Source: Bryum argenteum
Lineage: Eukaryota > Streptophyta > Bryopsida > Bryales > Bryaceae
Reading direction: 5' to 3'
NCBI GenBank assembly: GCA_037043015.1
Contig: CM073325.1
Coordinates: forward strand, 8,473,001-8,537,000
Length of the DNA: 64,000 bases
The translations under genes were made by a program, and so were the position numbers. Numbering within the stretch: position 1 is the first letter of the stretch; each line of letters opens with the position of its first letter. This document shows, in pieces, positions 12,547 to 24,945 of the stretch. The notes under the pieces were generated by a model. That model saw only the letters and a list, made by a program, of their open reading frames with translations, did not search any database and had not been told where the DNA came from.

Positions 12547-13015
12547 AACACCATATTCGTTAAATTGGCCCAATCCCCGTTATATTTGGCCGCACACTAT
12601 TCAAATAAATAGAGTAAAGTGAAACATAGAGGGGGTCTCAAATACTATGGGTATGGAAAATAGTAATATTATTAATTGCTAAATGTGATGGTTGTGTGAC
12701 GTGGCGATAATATGTTGCAAATGCAAATACAATGCGCGATAAAATATAGAGAAGATAAAGATTTTTTTCAGTAAAGAAAAGAGGTAAAGAAATACGGTAT
12801 AGGCAAAAGATATGTCTGTATTTGTAAAAGAAACATATTGGAAAGAAAAGAAGCGGAAGTAAAAGATAAAGAAACCGAAAGATAAAGAAAAAGAAAACTA
12901 GTAAAGAAAAAGAAAAATAGTATAGAAAAAGAAGCACATAAAATGAAAAAGAAATGGAATGAGAACTCTAAGGCATAGAGATATTTAAAATTGGTACGTT
13001 AAAATGAACATATTC
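12547..13015. mobile_element. Non-autonomous inverted-repeat element (MITE-like), family member 1
   Basis: The left end, AACACCATATTCGTTAAATT followed by GGCC, is the reverse complement of the right end of the element at 39840-40522. It shares TTTGGCCGCACACTATT with the copy at 20232. The middle is a run of short AAAGAAA/GTAAAGAA words. A possible right end near 12985-13015 (ACGTTAAAATGAACATATT) is diverged, so that limit is uncertain. No transposase gene is present. Confidence 0.5.
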
Positions 13016-13095
13016 AAATACATATCCTACTTGCAACAATCGAGCCTTAAAGAGAGCTCAAGCGCACTTGTTGCTTGAAGTATATCTCATACTCA

Positions 13096-16071
13096 CTAGG
13101 ATTCTTCAAACTCTATGATGCGGCGTAGATTGTCAAGAGCAAATTGGATCTGCGATCTTGGGGGCAAATTGTATCCGGCCTTTCGGGGCCTCCAAGAAGC
13201 AACAACGCTATCCGTAGATATCGTATCTTCCGTTTTTGTTGAAATATCTAACTTGTATGGAAATTCGTGAATCGTATCCCATCCCTCGGTACAACTCCGC
13301 AATAGGGTTGTCATTGTTGTCCAAGACCCACCAACGCACTTTGAATGTCTTGAAATTTGGTTGCGTTGGGTCCATTTGTGGTTGGTTTCATAACCTTCCC
13401 TAGCCATATTGGTTCCTCGCAACCTTCTCGCTGGTCTTACAAAAACCAAGAATCCCTTCAAAATATCTCGTCTCAGAGTGAAAGACGGCGGTGGTCCATC
13501 CTCTATTGTTCCAATATAATGGTCTTCTTCTTCCTCCACGCCGTCCTCTCCAAAGACCACCTCCGCTTCATGTCCTTCGCTATTCGATTTCTCGATTGTA
13601 CATCGTCTATGCAAAAATCGGCTTGTTTTACGGCCAAAATCCACATTTCAACGGCACATCACCTTCGATTCCTGCAACACTTGTCATTGACCTAATTGCA
13701 TCTCGTACCCCTGTCCAGTACTCCACGTAATGAGAATGCTCTCCTCTGAAAGCGGGCGTCACGTTCGCATTCAACAAAGATATCAGAATGCCAGCAATGA
13801 ATCCATCAATACCCTTCAGTATCTCATCTTCATGCTTCAATCCATTTGATTTCACAGCAAACGGCTGAGCATCCTCTGGAGGTAATATAGGCCTACCTCT
13901 TTCGTCAGCCTTCCACAATTTGATCCCAGCTGAATGTGTTGGTTTCCATTTTTCTTCCGTACACGCTAATTTGTATTGCATCAAAGGCCATCCGTCCTCA
14001 TGGATAAAGAATCAATTGACTTCCTCATGCTATGGCCTTTTAGCCTCATCCTTCGAGCCTTTGCCATGTATGGAGCAATGAACTTCTTGAAATCCGAACT
14101 TCCTCAATAAGGTGTGGAATCATGGGGCCATCCTTGTCTAGATCCATGTAAGATTTCATTAGCATGGGAAGTGTTGGATGATTCTTCTCTTTCAAAACCG
14201 CACTCCACCTCCCAAATGAAGCATCGATGTCTTCATGCGTATGTCCCACCATCATAAATGATACTACCACTTCTCTCACAATCCTCTTCGCCACTATCAA
14301 CGACCAAAAACAAAAAGAGTATCTATTTTTGTTCTCCCTCCAACAATTATCCAATTGGATATGCAATACCGGTGCAAGCGGTCGTGCTACTCTGGAACTC
14401 TCAGTTGGTTCCTTAAGAGATGCTAAACACATTTCTTTCCCCTGCAGAATGGCTCTATACAATGCAGTGCTTTCACTTTGTGGAAATAATGCTCTCGACG
14501 ATGTTGCCGGCGTGTCTTCTATATCACGCAACAATTTGGCAATGCACCCACCGCGCTTACTATCATTCGAAACATATCCACCGTATAGTGAGCGTACCTT
14601 GAATCCCCATGTCCATGAGCATACATGCCCACACCAAATGGGAAGCTTCATCGTGGGATCCAAATCTTTTGTCCGAGATCGAAGACATGGAAGTGCGCTT
14701 TTGAGTGGTCCATCTTATCGTGCAAAATGCTCACAAATTCCAGCGGTTTCTTCTTCGAATGTGTTCGATCCGACCAATATGCAACACGGGCCGCCGTTTG
14801 AGCATTTGTATGTTTGGTGTACTTCAATGCATACTCTTTGTGTTCTTCCGATCCGGGTACTGCTGATTGTTTCAACGTGTTATATGTATCGCACTTGGAA
14901 CATCTTGAGAATGAGTCTCCCTTCGCTGATCCGATATCAAGAAATCTTGATACGCGTATTCGACTTAGAAGAGTTGCTGAGATAGGTTTGAGTCCGAATT
15001 CCGTATTCACCTACAAACAATTTTGCACTTATAGAGTCAATAAAAAATCGAGGGTTGATTTGCAAAGTATTTGACTAATGTACTCTTTTGAAACATGCAA
15101 GTAATGCAAACCTCATTCACTCGGGGAAGAAATTGATTCCATCGTATTCCAGTTGGAAGAATCTTTTGCGCAACACGTTCGCCGGATGGTAATGTACATG
15201 GATAAGGCATTTGGTCGCCAAGGTTCACGATCATACTCTCCAAAACAAAAGCCGCATGTGCCGTAGATGCCCTCGGTTTAGATTTCCCCATATTGCCATG
15301 CGGACGTGCCCGGCACCCTCTTTAGCCTGCTTTCATACCGAATGTCCTATTCGATACTCCATGGATGAGCTTCCAACCTTTCACACACACTTCTTTGAAT
15401 TGAAACATCACAAGATCCTCATTACCATCAACTGAACGAAACTTTGTACGATGAATGTCGAGGTTCTTCGAACGTCTCTCTTCAGTATCCCTTAAGAACA
15501 TTTCTTGACGTGCCACTCGGATTATACTCGGAGGGAACATTCTAATGCAATGACGGTCGCAACATTCTCCCATGTACACCTTAGCGATCTCGTCTTCAGA
15601 TATCCTCCAATCTTGTGTTTTCTTAGTTTTGTACGCCCTATTAGTGGTGTCATAGCGGCGCTTTCCTTTACGGTCGAACTTTCTCATCTCATCCTCGTGT
15701 ACTATATAAGCGTGCTTTCTAAGATGGTCGTAAACACTCACACTCTTTAGAAATAGCGACCGAACGATAGCCAACAGATACACATGTTGCGGGAGTGCCG
15801 AGTCCCCATCAAATATTGCACACACCACAACGCCAAAGTTCATGTTACCTAGTTCATTCTCACCATCCACAGACAAGATGGGATTTGTAGCAGAAACAAG
15901 GACATCGGCAAATTTTTGCCCGTTGCTGTGCACAGCCTCTACCATTAGACCCTTCCACTCATCCCTACTAATACCATCACAATCAGGGATGGGAGAATTA
16001 TCAATGACATCCTCCACATTGACATCATCTTGTCCCACATCTGCGGTTGATGCGATCCCTATACACGACAA
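13096..16071 (-). pseudogene. Decayed DUF7869-type gene
   Basis: Read on the minus strand from 16071, successive segments match the DUF7869 protein type in the expected order: an N-terminal part with HCIRMFPPSIIRVARQEMF, the region RARPHGN and the VNE/VNTEFGLKPIS junction, a CSKC zinc-like pair, the ILHDKMDHSKA block, then LHIQLDNCWRENKNRYSF and VGHTHEDIDASFGRWS (the DUF7869 core, with a possible RNase H-like fold), MMQYKLACTEEKW, KHEDEILKGIDGF, and the FVFVRPARRLRGTNM tail. One intron (15111-15011) is still recognisable. The reading frame is broken by an in-frame TAA at about 15319-15321 and by frame changes near 14650, at 13985-14050 (at least two) and near 13635. Such genes occur in large repeated families in plants, and it may be a transposon gene. 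I saw no terminal repeats. It is probably non-functional. Confidence 0.65.
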
Positions 16072-17050
16072 TTTTACGTGATCGTCTCGAAAGATATCGC
16101 ACCATTCTGATCAACGTATAGATCATTGCGGCTAACACACACCATGTACTAACATTATAAAACCTTTGAAACGGGAAAACTTTCGGTTCACCCAATCTTG
16201 TTATTAAGTTAAATCATTTATACATGCTAGTTGATAAAGCTTTCTTATTCCTACCAAATCAGTTCCTACTTAGTTGAATCCGATGAGTAGTATATACTAT
16301 AAAGAGAAAGGTATTGATATTACGAGCGTACCCATTCGCTCACATCATCTGCGATGCAAGGACCAGACCCGTTCAACTCCTCATCCTCCCATAATGAAGC
16401 AGATTCCATACCTTGAACACCAGGACCTACACAACACACAACAATGCCTCTGCTTCCATTAGTTATTCGTAATATTGATCACCCACGCTATCCTGCACGT
16501 AATCGCATCCAGACCAACGCTCTCCTACTCAATCTAAATTTGACACTACTGCATGTGCGGACCGCTAGGGATGCAAACATTGAAGGTGCTCGGACGACAC
16601 AAAAATTGATGCAGGCGGTACGTAGCACGGTTCAGAAGTTCGTTATCATAGGAAGCAAACATTGCATTCACAATCAATGCATTGCGTCCAGTGCATCGCG
16701 AAAGAAAAACTCCATCGATCATCTTCCAACTTGACCTATACCCATAATTTCATATTGATCGCCTCAACCTCAAAGCTGCGATTAGCGAACTACAGTTCGT
16801 AGATCCAAATTGCTTTGGCCTCCACAAGGATTGAGGCAAAATTTATACCGGCCATCAACACAGCGAAGCTCCCTCCAGTATCAGAAAAGTGCGTGACAAC
16901 AACATTCAAATTGTGATTACAAAGGAGAGGTCGTAAAACTTTTGCTACTGCCACACGCGGCAGCTGCTACTCCGCAAGGATTTGAAATTCGGAGCAAAAG
17001 CACTTCAACACTTGACAGAGAAGTGAAAACTAGTGTTGCATTTCAAGCGT
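16072..17050. other. Upstream side of the DUF7869 relic; no gene seen
   Basis: The open frames here are short and resemble nothing I know. The stretch leads into the palindrome cluster. Confidence 0.4.
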
Positions 17051-17058
17051 GCTATACT

Positions 17059-17745
17059 TTACGAACGGTGGTTCGTAAATCGTGAACTGACGGTTACATT
17101 GAAATGTAAGTGTGTTGTTACGGTGTGACGTGACACAGTAATTGCGGATCCCTTCATATAAAAAAGACGAACTCCAGATCTAAATTCAACAAACTACAGT
17201 TCGTAAGTATATACGAATCATATTCAGAAGTATACGAATCGCTAGATTCGTAAGTATACTGATCTGCGATTCGTAAGTATACGAATGCGGTTCGTAAGTT
17301 TACGAATACAGATTCGTAAGTTTACTGAATCGATTCGTAAGTATCTGAATGCGATTCGTAAGTTTACGAACCGCAGATTCGTAAGTTTACGAACCGCGAT
17401 TTCGTAAGTTCTGACACGCGCCTTTCTAAGTTAACAATCGCAACTTTCGTAAGTTAACGAACTGCAAATCGAAAGTTAGCGAATCTGCGGTTTGTAAGTT
17501 ATACTGATCTGCGATTCGTAAGTTCTGATCTGCGATTCGTAAGTTTACTGATCTGCGATTCAGAAATTCACAAATCGCGATTCGTAAGCTCACGAACTGC
17601 AGTTCGTAAGTTGAAGAACTGCGTTCTTAACTTACGAGCTGCAGTTCTTAACTTACGAACTAATGTTCGTGAACTTACGAACTGCCGTTCGTAAAACTTA
17701 CGAACTGCAGTTCGTCAACTTACGAACGGCAGTTCGTAAGTCGAG
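17059..17745. repeat. Dense cluster of the TTACGAAC...GTTCGTAA palindrome
   Basis: The half-site TTCGTAA occurs about 17 times exactly, plus many near copies, at intervals of roughly 22-30 bases. Towards the right end, between about 17595 and 17745, full palindromes appear, with arms ACGAAC and GTTCGT around TGCA, GGCA or TGCC. On the left most units are half-sites or damaged (CTGATCTGCGATTCGTAAG type). It is the densest array of this sequence family in the window and contains no gene. Confidence 0.85.
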
Positions 17746-18540
17746 ATGACGTGAGTCGACGACGATCGACATCGACACGCCAAAGAAAGTAACTCGACAT
17801 CGACAAATAATCATAATGACGTCATTAAAGTGATGACGTCACGAAAATGCTAACCTCAACCCTCCAAGAGAGAACGACGAAGTGAGCGGAAAAAAACTCA
17901 TGAAATGGGAGCTCATTGTGAGGGGCGGGCCTTTATATACCCCCCAAATTTTGGAGGAGGCTGCCCTACCCGAATATAAACTTTCATTGACCTGCCTGCA
18001 ATGATGAGCCGCGCGCGGCATCCAATTCGGCCATAAATTATTGTTCGGCCCCCACATACAACGGGTTAAATATGGTATTTGTACTCATAACCACCAACAT
18101 AAGGAAATTCGCCCATTTATAGCTGGTCTATTTATAATGGGTATTATTTTTTGGGTATCAAGATACTTTTGAAGAAGGTTTACAACTTTTTCATATTTTT
18201 TTGTGAAGCACACGAATTATTACAAATCTTCAAACACTAAAGTAGTGGAGGACCCGTAATCAACTTCTGGGGTAATTATGCAAAAACCACCTTAGCTGTT
18301 ATAAATTTTCATTCATGATTCGACCCAAAATCAATAGCTTCTTTACTATTTTGATAACTCAATTTAAATTGAGTGTTCTAACAATTCTAGTTTAGGCTAG
18401 GTACGGTTCTTGGGAGACCTACGTGTTGATAGTGGCGGTGGTACTGGTTTTAGGTACATGTACCATAAATGTGTGCAAAAAACTAGATTTTGGTATGGCG
18501 AAGATCCACATATTCGGAAATAAACCGAAATAGAATATTT
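17746..18540. other. Intergenic DNA
   Basis: A GGGCGGGCCTTTATATACCC stretch at about 17923-17942 looks like a TATA-type promoter element, but no supported gene follows. Two near-identical short words containing TGACGTCA/TGACGTCAC lie near 17817 and 17834. The rest is AT-rich. Confidence 0.35.
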
Positions 18541-21000
18541 GATGTAATATATTTATTGAGCACGTTAAGTGTTACTTGATTTATTGAACATTGAAGTACA
18601 ATATCTAAAATAATTTCTTATTTTAGCATGTGTTGCAAATTTGTTGGAATTTGGTATTGTATATGATTTTCCTAAATAACAATATTGGAAATATATTTAT
18701 GTCAATTGTAATTTTAAAACCTACCTTCACATATAATTAGGAAATGTAAATGTTAATTCTACCTCGGTTTGTATGGCAATCTTTAAATTCAACTTTTTTC
18801 CTAGTTTAATTTAAGAACATATAATACTTGCTTGGTTTTGGGCTTCAACCCTACCATATCTTTACGACAGATGCATGATTGAGATATTGCTTAGGACATT
18901 TTACCACATATCGTAGAGCCAAACCCGTACACCCTAATCCCTAAACAACTAGAACCAAAACCGTAAACCCTTACTAGTCTCTCCTATAATCCCCATTTAT
19001 GATCGATCTAAAACAAATTGTATCCTGAACTTTAATTTTGACATACCTTCACAAACATGTGAATCTTGTGCAAAATAGTCATTTTGAGTGGATGGCCTCG
19101 AGATAACATTTACGATATGTAATTTAGCATGTGTTGCAAATATGTTCTTATTTGGTTGTGTATCTGTTATAAAGAATAGAATTAGGAATAAATTTATGTG
19201 AATTAGGATTTCAAAACGTACATTAATGTATAATTAGGAAATTTAGATTAAAATCTACCTTGGTTTGTATGACAATCTTTATATTCAACTTTTTTTTCAA
19301 GTTTCATTTAAGAACGGATAATAGTTGTTTGTATTGGGCTCCAAACCAATCATATCTTCACTGAAGTTGCATTATTGAGATTCTGCTTAGGATATTTTAC
19401 CAAATACCCAAGAGCGAAGCCCGTAAATCCTAAACCCTACATGACTAGAACCAAACCCTTACACCCGAATCTCTACTCTAGACCACATTAATATTAAATG
19501 TAAAAGATATTGTATTGTGAAGTCAATTTTTAATATACTTTTACATATTTGGTTGTGTATATGTTTAAAATAACAAAAGTGAGAAAGAATTTATGTGAAT
19601 TATAATTTTGAGGCGTTTCTTCACATATAACTAACAAATTCTCTAGTTAAATCTACCTCGGTTTGTATCGTAGTCTTTAAGTCCAACTTGATTTTCGTCC
19701 TTTAATTTAAGAACGAATAATAGTTGCTTGTTTTGGGCTTGAAACCCAATATATCGGTACAAGTGTTGCATAATTGATATATTGCTTAGGGCATTTTACC
19801 GAATAGCATAGAGCGAAACCTGTAAACCCTAAACCCTAAATGACTCAAACGAAAACCCTAAGTCCTAATCCCTACCGTAAACCACATGTAAGGTAAATAT
19901 AAAAGAAATATTATCGTGAACTCAAATTTTGACATACTTTTACATGAACATCATTTAATACCTTCAGAATCATTTGAATCATGTGTTATGAAGTGATTTT
20001 GAATGTTGAGCGTGGAGAAAACATTTAAGATATGTAATTTAGCATGTATTGCAAATTTTTTCTAATTTGGTTTTGTATATGTTATCACTAATAGAATTGG
20101 GAATAAGATTATGTGAAATATGATTTTAAAATGTACCTGTACATAATATTAGCAACTTTTGAAGTAAAATCAACCTCAGATTGTATGGCCATCTTTAAAT
20201 TCTACTATTTATTCTAGTTTCATTTAAGAAGTTATACGCCATATTTGTTAAGTTGGCCCCATCCCTTTTATATTTCGCCGCACACTATTGAAATAAGTAG
20301 AGTGAAAAAAAACAAAAAAGTTTTAAGATGCGAAAATATATTAATAATTTATTTTCGTCCACTGAAGGCATGTTGATTTCAATGCAATTATCTACATGGC
20401 ATTGTTTTCATTTGTGCTATATACATTATTTCAAGCTGCCAAAATAATAAGGATTGCCCAATTCATGGCGTCTAATAATAGTTGCTTAATTAGGACTTCA
20501 AACCAAAAATACCTTCATTAATGTTGCATTATTGAGATATGGCTTAGGATATTTTACCACATACCCTAGACCCAAACCCGTAAATACTCAACCCTACAGA
20601 ACAAACACAAAAATCTTAAACCCTAATTCGTACCGAAACCCACATTTAAGGTAACTAAGAATTATTTTTTCCGTGAACTCAAATTTGGTACAGTCTACGT
20701 TCAACAGAACAAAGTTGAAATAAGTTTATGTGAATTATGATTTCAAAATGTAACTTCACATATTATGAGCAAATCTTGAAGTTCATTGCATCTCCTTTTG
20801 TAACGCAATCTTTAAATTCAACTTCTTGTTTGTAGTTTCATTTAAGAACTAAGAGTAGTTGTTTGTTCTGAGCTTGAAACCAAAAATATCTTCACGAAGG
20901 TTGCAATATTGAGATATTTTAGGATATTTTACCACATACCGTAGAACCAAACCCCTAAACGACTAAAAACAAAACCTTAAACCGTAATTCCTACCTTGGA
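18541..21000. repeat. Five diverged tandem units of about 400-520 bp with telomere-like boxes
   Basis: Anchors of the type CCTTCACATATAATTAGG lie at about 18721, 19220, 19617, 20140 and 20750. Each is followed by the same order of blocks: CTACCTCGGTTTGTATGGCA, TCTTTAAATTCAACTT, TTTCATTTAAGAAC, TGCATTATTGAGATATTGCT, AGGATATTTTACCACATA, and a tail with CCCTAAACCCT-type words and AACCCTAA. Unit 4 is longer because it carries the inserted 244-bp element at 20232-20475. There is no coding content. The 19826 tail has two perfect CCCTAAA copies side by side. Confidence 0.75.
20232..20475. mobile_element. 244-bp MITE-like element inserted in repeat unit 4
   Basis: The ends are imperfect inverted repeats: TTATACGCCAT at the left and ATGGCGTCTAA at the right. 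Neighbouring units read CATTTAAGAAC directly followed by GAATAATAGTTG, so the insertion site is visible by comparison. Internally it shares TTTCGCCGCACACTATT with the element at 12547 and ATTATCTACATGGCATTG with the element ending at 40522. No open frame is present. Confidence 0.65.
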
Positions 21001-21280
21001 AGACGCTAAAAAGGCTCGAAAGTCTCTCGAACAAGTTCGGAAGTCGCTTAAGAAGTCTCGATGGTAGCTTCGTATCTCGTGGTATATATAAGAGTCTTAA
21101 CTTATATCTTGATATTCTAACTGAGTCTTCTTTGTTCGCGTTGTTTGTGTTCCCTTCTTTTGTTAATCTTAGTTTAATTAAGTTTGAGTTCTTATTCTCC
21201 TTTCATTTCATGTCCTTTACGTATTATTAGCGAATAATCTAATTTCGTTTCTAATTTGTTCTAAATAATAGAAGAATGAA
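21001..21280. other. Promoter-like or LTR-like fragment between two repeat blocks
   Basis: A TATATATAAG box near 21091 follows a purine-rich region with AAGTCTCTCGAACAAG words, and a T-rich TTCCCTTCTTTTGTTAATC end comes after it. The layout resembles the tail of a Gypsy LTR like the fossil near 4.9 kb, but it could be chance. No gene is seen. Confidence 0.25.
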
Positions 21281-23625
21281 TATGCTAGTTCTAAACTTTT
21301 AGTTTTTTTAAAATATGTTATAAATAAAGAACTTGCGAATAAATTTTTGTGAATCCTAATTTCACTTCTTGATCACTAAATTAAAATATGCTAGTTCTAA
21401 ACTTTTAGTTCTTTTAAAACATGTTATAAATGAAAAATTTGCGAATTTTTTTTTGTGAATTCTAAATTCACTTCTTGAACACTAAATTCAAATATGCTAG
21501 TTCTAAACTTTTAGTTTTTTAAAAATATGTTATAAATAAAGAACTTGCGAATAAATTTTTGTGAATCCTAATTTCACTTCTTGATTACTAAATTAAAATA
21601 TGCTAGTTCTAAACTTTTAGTTCTTTTAAAACATGTTATAAATGAAAAATTTGCGAATTTTTTTTTGTGAATTCTAAATTCACTTCTTGAATACTAAATT
21701 CAAATATGCTACTTCTAAACTTTTAGTTTTTTAAAAATATGTTATAAATAAAAAACTTGCGAATAAATTTTTTTTTGTGAAATCTAATTTCACTTGTTTA
21801 ATACTAAAGTAAAATATGCTAGTTCTAAACTTTTAGTTCTTTTAAAACATGTTATAAATGAAAAATTTGCGAATTTTTTTTTGTGAATTCTAAATTCACT
21901 TCTTGAACACTAAATTAAAATATGCTAGTTCTAAACTTTTAGTTTTTTAAAATATGTTATAAATAAAGAACTTGCGAATAAATTTTTGTGAATCCTAATT
22001 TCACTTCTTGATCACTAAATTAAAATATGCTAGTTCTAAACTTTTAGTTCTTTTAAAACATGTTATAAATGAAAAATTTGCGAATTTTTTTTTGTGAATT
22101 CTAAATTCACTTCTTGAACACTAAATTCAAATATGCTAGTTCTAAACTTTTAGTTTTTTTAAAATATGTTATACATAAAGAACTTGCGAATAAATTTTTG
22201 TGAATCCTAATTTCACTTCTTGATTACTAAATTAAAATATGCTAGTTCTAAACTTTTAGTTCTTTTAAAACATGTTATAAATGAAAAATTTGCGAATTTT
22301 TTTTTTGTGAATTCTAAATTCACTTCTTGAACACTAAATTCAAATATGCTAGTTCTAAACTTTTAGTTTGTTTAAAATATGTTATACATAAAGAACTTGC
22401 GAATAAATTTTTGTGAATCCTAATTTCACTTCTTGATTACTAAATTAAAATATGCTAGTTCTAAACTTTTAGTTCTTTTAAAACATGTTATAAATGAAAA
22501 ATTTGCGAATTTTTTTTTGTGAATTCTAAATTCACTTCTTGAACACTAAATTCAAATATGCTAGTTCTAAACTTTTAGTTTGTTTAAAATATGTTATACA
22601 TAAAGAACTTGCGAATAAATTTTTGTGAATCCTAATTTCACTTCTTGATTACTAAATTAAAATATGCTAGTTCTAAACTTTTAGTTCTTTTAAAACATGT
22701 TATAAATGAAAAATTTGCGAATTTTTTTGTGAATTCTAAATTCACTTCTTGAACACTAAATTCAAATATGCTAGTTCTAAACTTTTAGTTTGTTTAAAAT
22801 ATGTTATACATAAAGAACTTGCGAATAAATTTTTGTGAATCCTAATTTCACTTCTTGATTACTAAATTAAAATATGCTAGTTCTAAACTTTTAGTTCTTT
22901 TAAAACATGTTATAAATGAAAAATTTGCGAATTTTTTTTTGAATTCTAAATTCACTTCTTGAACACTAAATTCAAATATGCTAGTTCTAAACTTTTAGTT
23001 TGTTTAAAATATGTTATACATAAAGAACTTGCGAATAAATTTTTGTGAATCCTAATTTCACTTCTTGATTACTAAATTAAAATATGCTAGTTCTAAACTT
23101 TTAGTTCTTTTAAAACATGTTATAAATGAAAAATTTGCGAATTTTTTTGTGAATTCTAAATTCACTTCTTGAACACTAAATTCAAATATGCTAGTTCTAA
23201 ACTTTTAGTTTGTTTAAAATATGTTATACATAAAGAACTTGCGAATAAATTTTTGTGAATCCTAATTTCACTTCTTGATTACTAAATTAAAATATGCTAG
23301 TTCTAAACTTTTAGTTCTTTTAAAACATGTTATAAATGAAAAATTTGCGAATTTTTTTTTGTGAATTCTAAATTCACTTCTTGAACACTAAATTCAAATA
23401 TGCTAGTTCTAAACTTTTAGTTTTTTTAAAATATGTTATACATAAAGAACTTGCGAATAAATTTTTGTGAATCCTAATTTCACTTCTTGATTACTAAATT
23501 AAAATATGCTAGTTCTAAACTTTTAGTTTTTTTAAACTATGTTATACATAAAGAACTTGCGAATAATTTTTTTTTTGTGAAATCTAATTTCACTTGCTTA
23601 ATACTAAAGTAAAATATGCTAGTTC
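21281..23625. repeat. 106-bp satellite, about 22 monomers arranged as 212-bp dimers
   Basis: TATGCTAGTTCTAAACTTTT recurs at 21281, 21387, 21493, 21599 and onwards with a 106-base step to about 23613. Two monomer types alternate. Type A has GTTATAAATAAAGAACTTGC and GTGAATCCTAATTTC; type B has AACATGTTATAAATGAAAAA and GTGAATTCTAAATTC. From about 22330 to 23400 the type A monomers share a newer variant (AGTTTGTTTAAAATATG, GTTATACATAAAG), so the core was recently homogenised. Edge monomers are more diverged, and the last two are both type A. Confidence 0.92.
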
Positions 23626-24945
23626 TAATTTATTTTTTTTAAAATTTTAGACACTAAAATTGCCAAAACCATATTTATTTATAATTTAAATTTTTTATTG
23701 GCGCAGGGCCCATGACCGCGCAGAGGAATTAAAAATTAAAAAAAATATGGCCGAGGGCCCATGACCGAGCGCTTGGGAGCCCATGGCCGTGCAATGATTG
23801 CGCGGTACGGGGGGCCGCATGATGACGGGACTTAAAGTGCCCCGTTTTGGCGGCTGCCCGTCTTCGTCCCCCCGCCACCCCCCCCCCTGCCAGAGCTCAT
23901 TCTCCTCATTCGCTCCTCGATTTCCGCACCGCTGCTACCGCCCCTTCCGCGCACCTCCATCGTTCATGATGTCTGCGTTTTTGGCGCCGCACCTACCGCA
24001 GCATCTTAGTTTGTTTTTGTTGCATTCTTTGCTTCTGCAGCGCGTTTTCCTTTTATTCGTTGCTTCTGCGCCGCGCCCACTTCCGTCTGCGTTTTTTTGC
24101 TGTCTGCGCTGCGCATTTGCTTTTCGTTGAATTTTTTGGCGGCGCAGCTCTTTGCTTCCGCCCAGGTCAGTTTTCTGGATTACTTGACTGCGCCGCATTT
24201 GTGTGCTTTTGCATTTTCCTTGTCTTTGTTTTTTGTCTTTTGTTTTCGTTGGAGCTCTACGCCGCAGCTCTGCATTCCGAAATTTTTGGAGCTCTACGCT
24301 ATTTTTTTTTTATTTTTTTTCTGGTGTGTTGTGCGCTCCGTAGCCATGAGGTTTATTCCGTTATCTTTTTTGGGATGCGTAGCTCAGCGAGGAGGTGACA
24401 ACTGCGTGGAGATCGTTTTGGAGCTTGCGAGAGAGGAGGTAAGAAGCACGCTTCACTGCTTTTTGTAACTCGCAATTTCACAGGTTTTAATTTGCTGAAA
24501 ACTACATTACTTGCATTGCGATTTTTGTGCTTGGAATTGCCGTTTTCTACTTTTGTAGAATATTGTGATTAGTATTCACAGTTTTGTGTATTGCAGTTTA
24601 TTTTTTGATGTTATTTAGTTTTGTAGAATCCAGCAAGTGTTAGTTTTCATTGCTTTTGAGGTTTTACATTGCACGTTTGTAGAACATTGAAGTATGATGT
24701 TGTTTGGAGATGAATGTGATGAACTTCTGTGCGTGTTTTGCAGGTGATCGTTTACTGTTTTTCGAAGCGGATCACATATCACCTAAGGTACAAATAAGAA
24801 CCATTGTCTTTGAAAATGTGTGTTTTGATTGTGAATGCTTTTGATTTGAATGTCATTGTTTTTTGTTCACATTTTTTTCCAGGCATGTTAGAATAGTTGC
24901 GAAAGGCCTTTGGAATTGTTGACACGTTAGCACGTGTTTCAGAGT
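23626..24945 (+). promoter_or_regulatory. Probable promoter and spliced 5' leader of the ParB-like gene
   Basis: Composition changes sharply here, from AT-rich satellite to GC-rich words (GCGCCGC, TGCGCCGC) mixed with T-runs between 23700 and 24330. Splice-like signals follow: a GTAAGAAG donor at about 24439, a TTTTGCAG acceptor at about 24743, a GTACAAAT donor near 24789 and a TTTTTTCCAG acceptor near 24882. This would fit a leader of several non-coding exons. Open frames in it have Ser/Cys/Phe-rich nonsense composition and I reject them as genes. Direct evidence for transcription is lacking. Confidence 0.35.

Noticed and set aside
17059-17745. Regularly spaced short repeats resembling a CRISPR array
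   Set aside because: Eukaryotic nuclear context, repeat units vary and are palindromic, spacers are short and similar to each other, and no cas genes are present.
23798-24468. Several open frames of 87-123 codons on both strands
   Set aside because: Low-complexity translation of a GC/T-rich repeat-like region. Splice-type leader is a better explanation.
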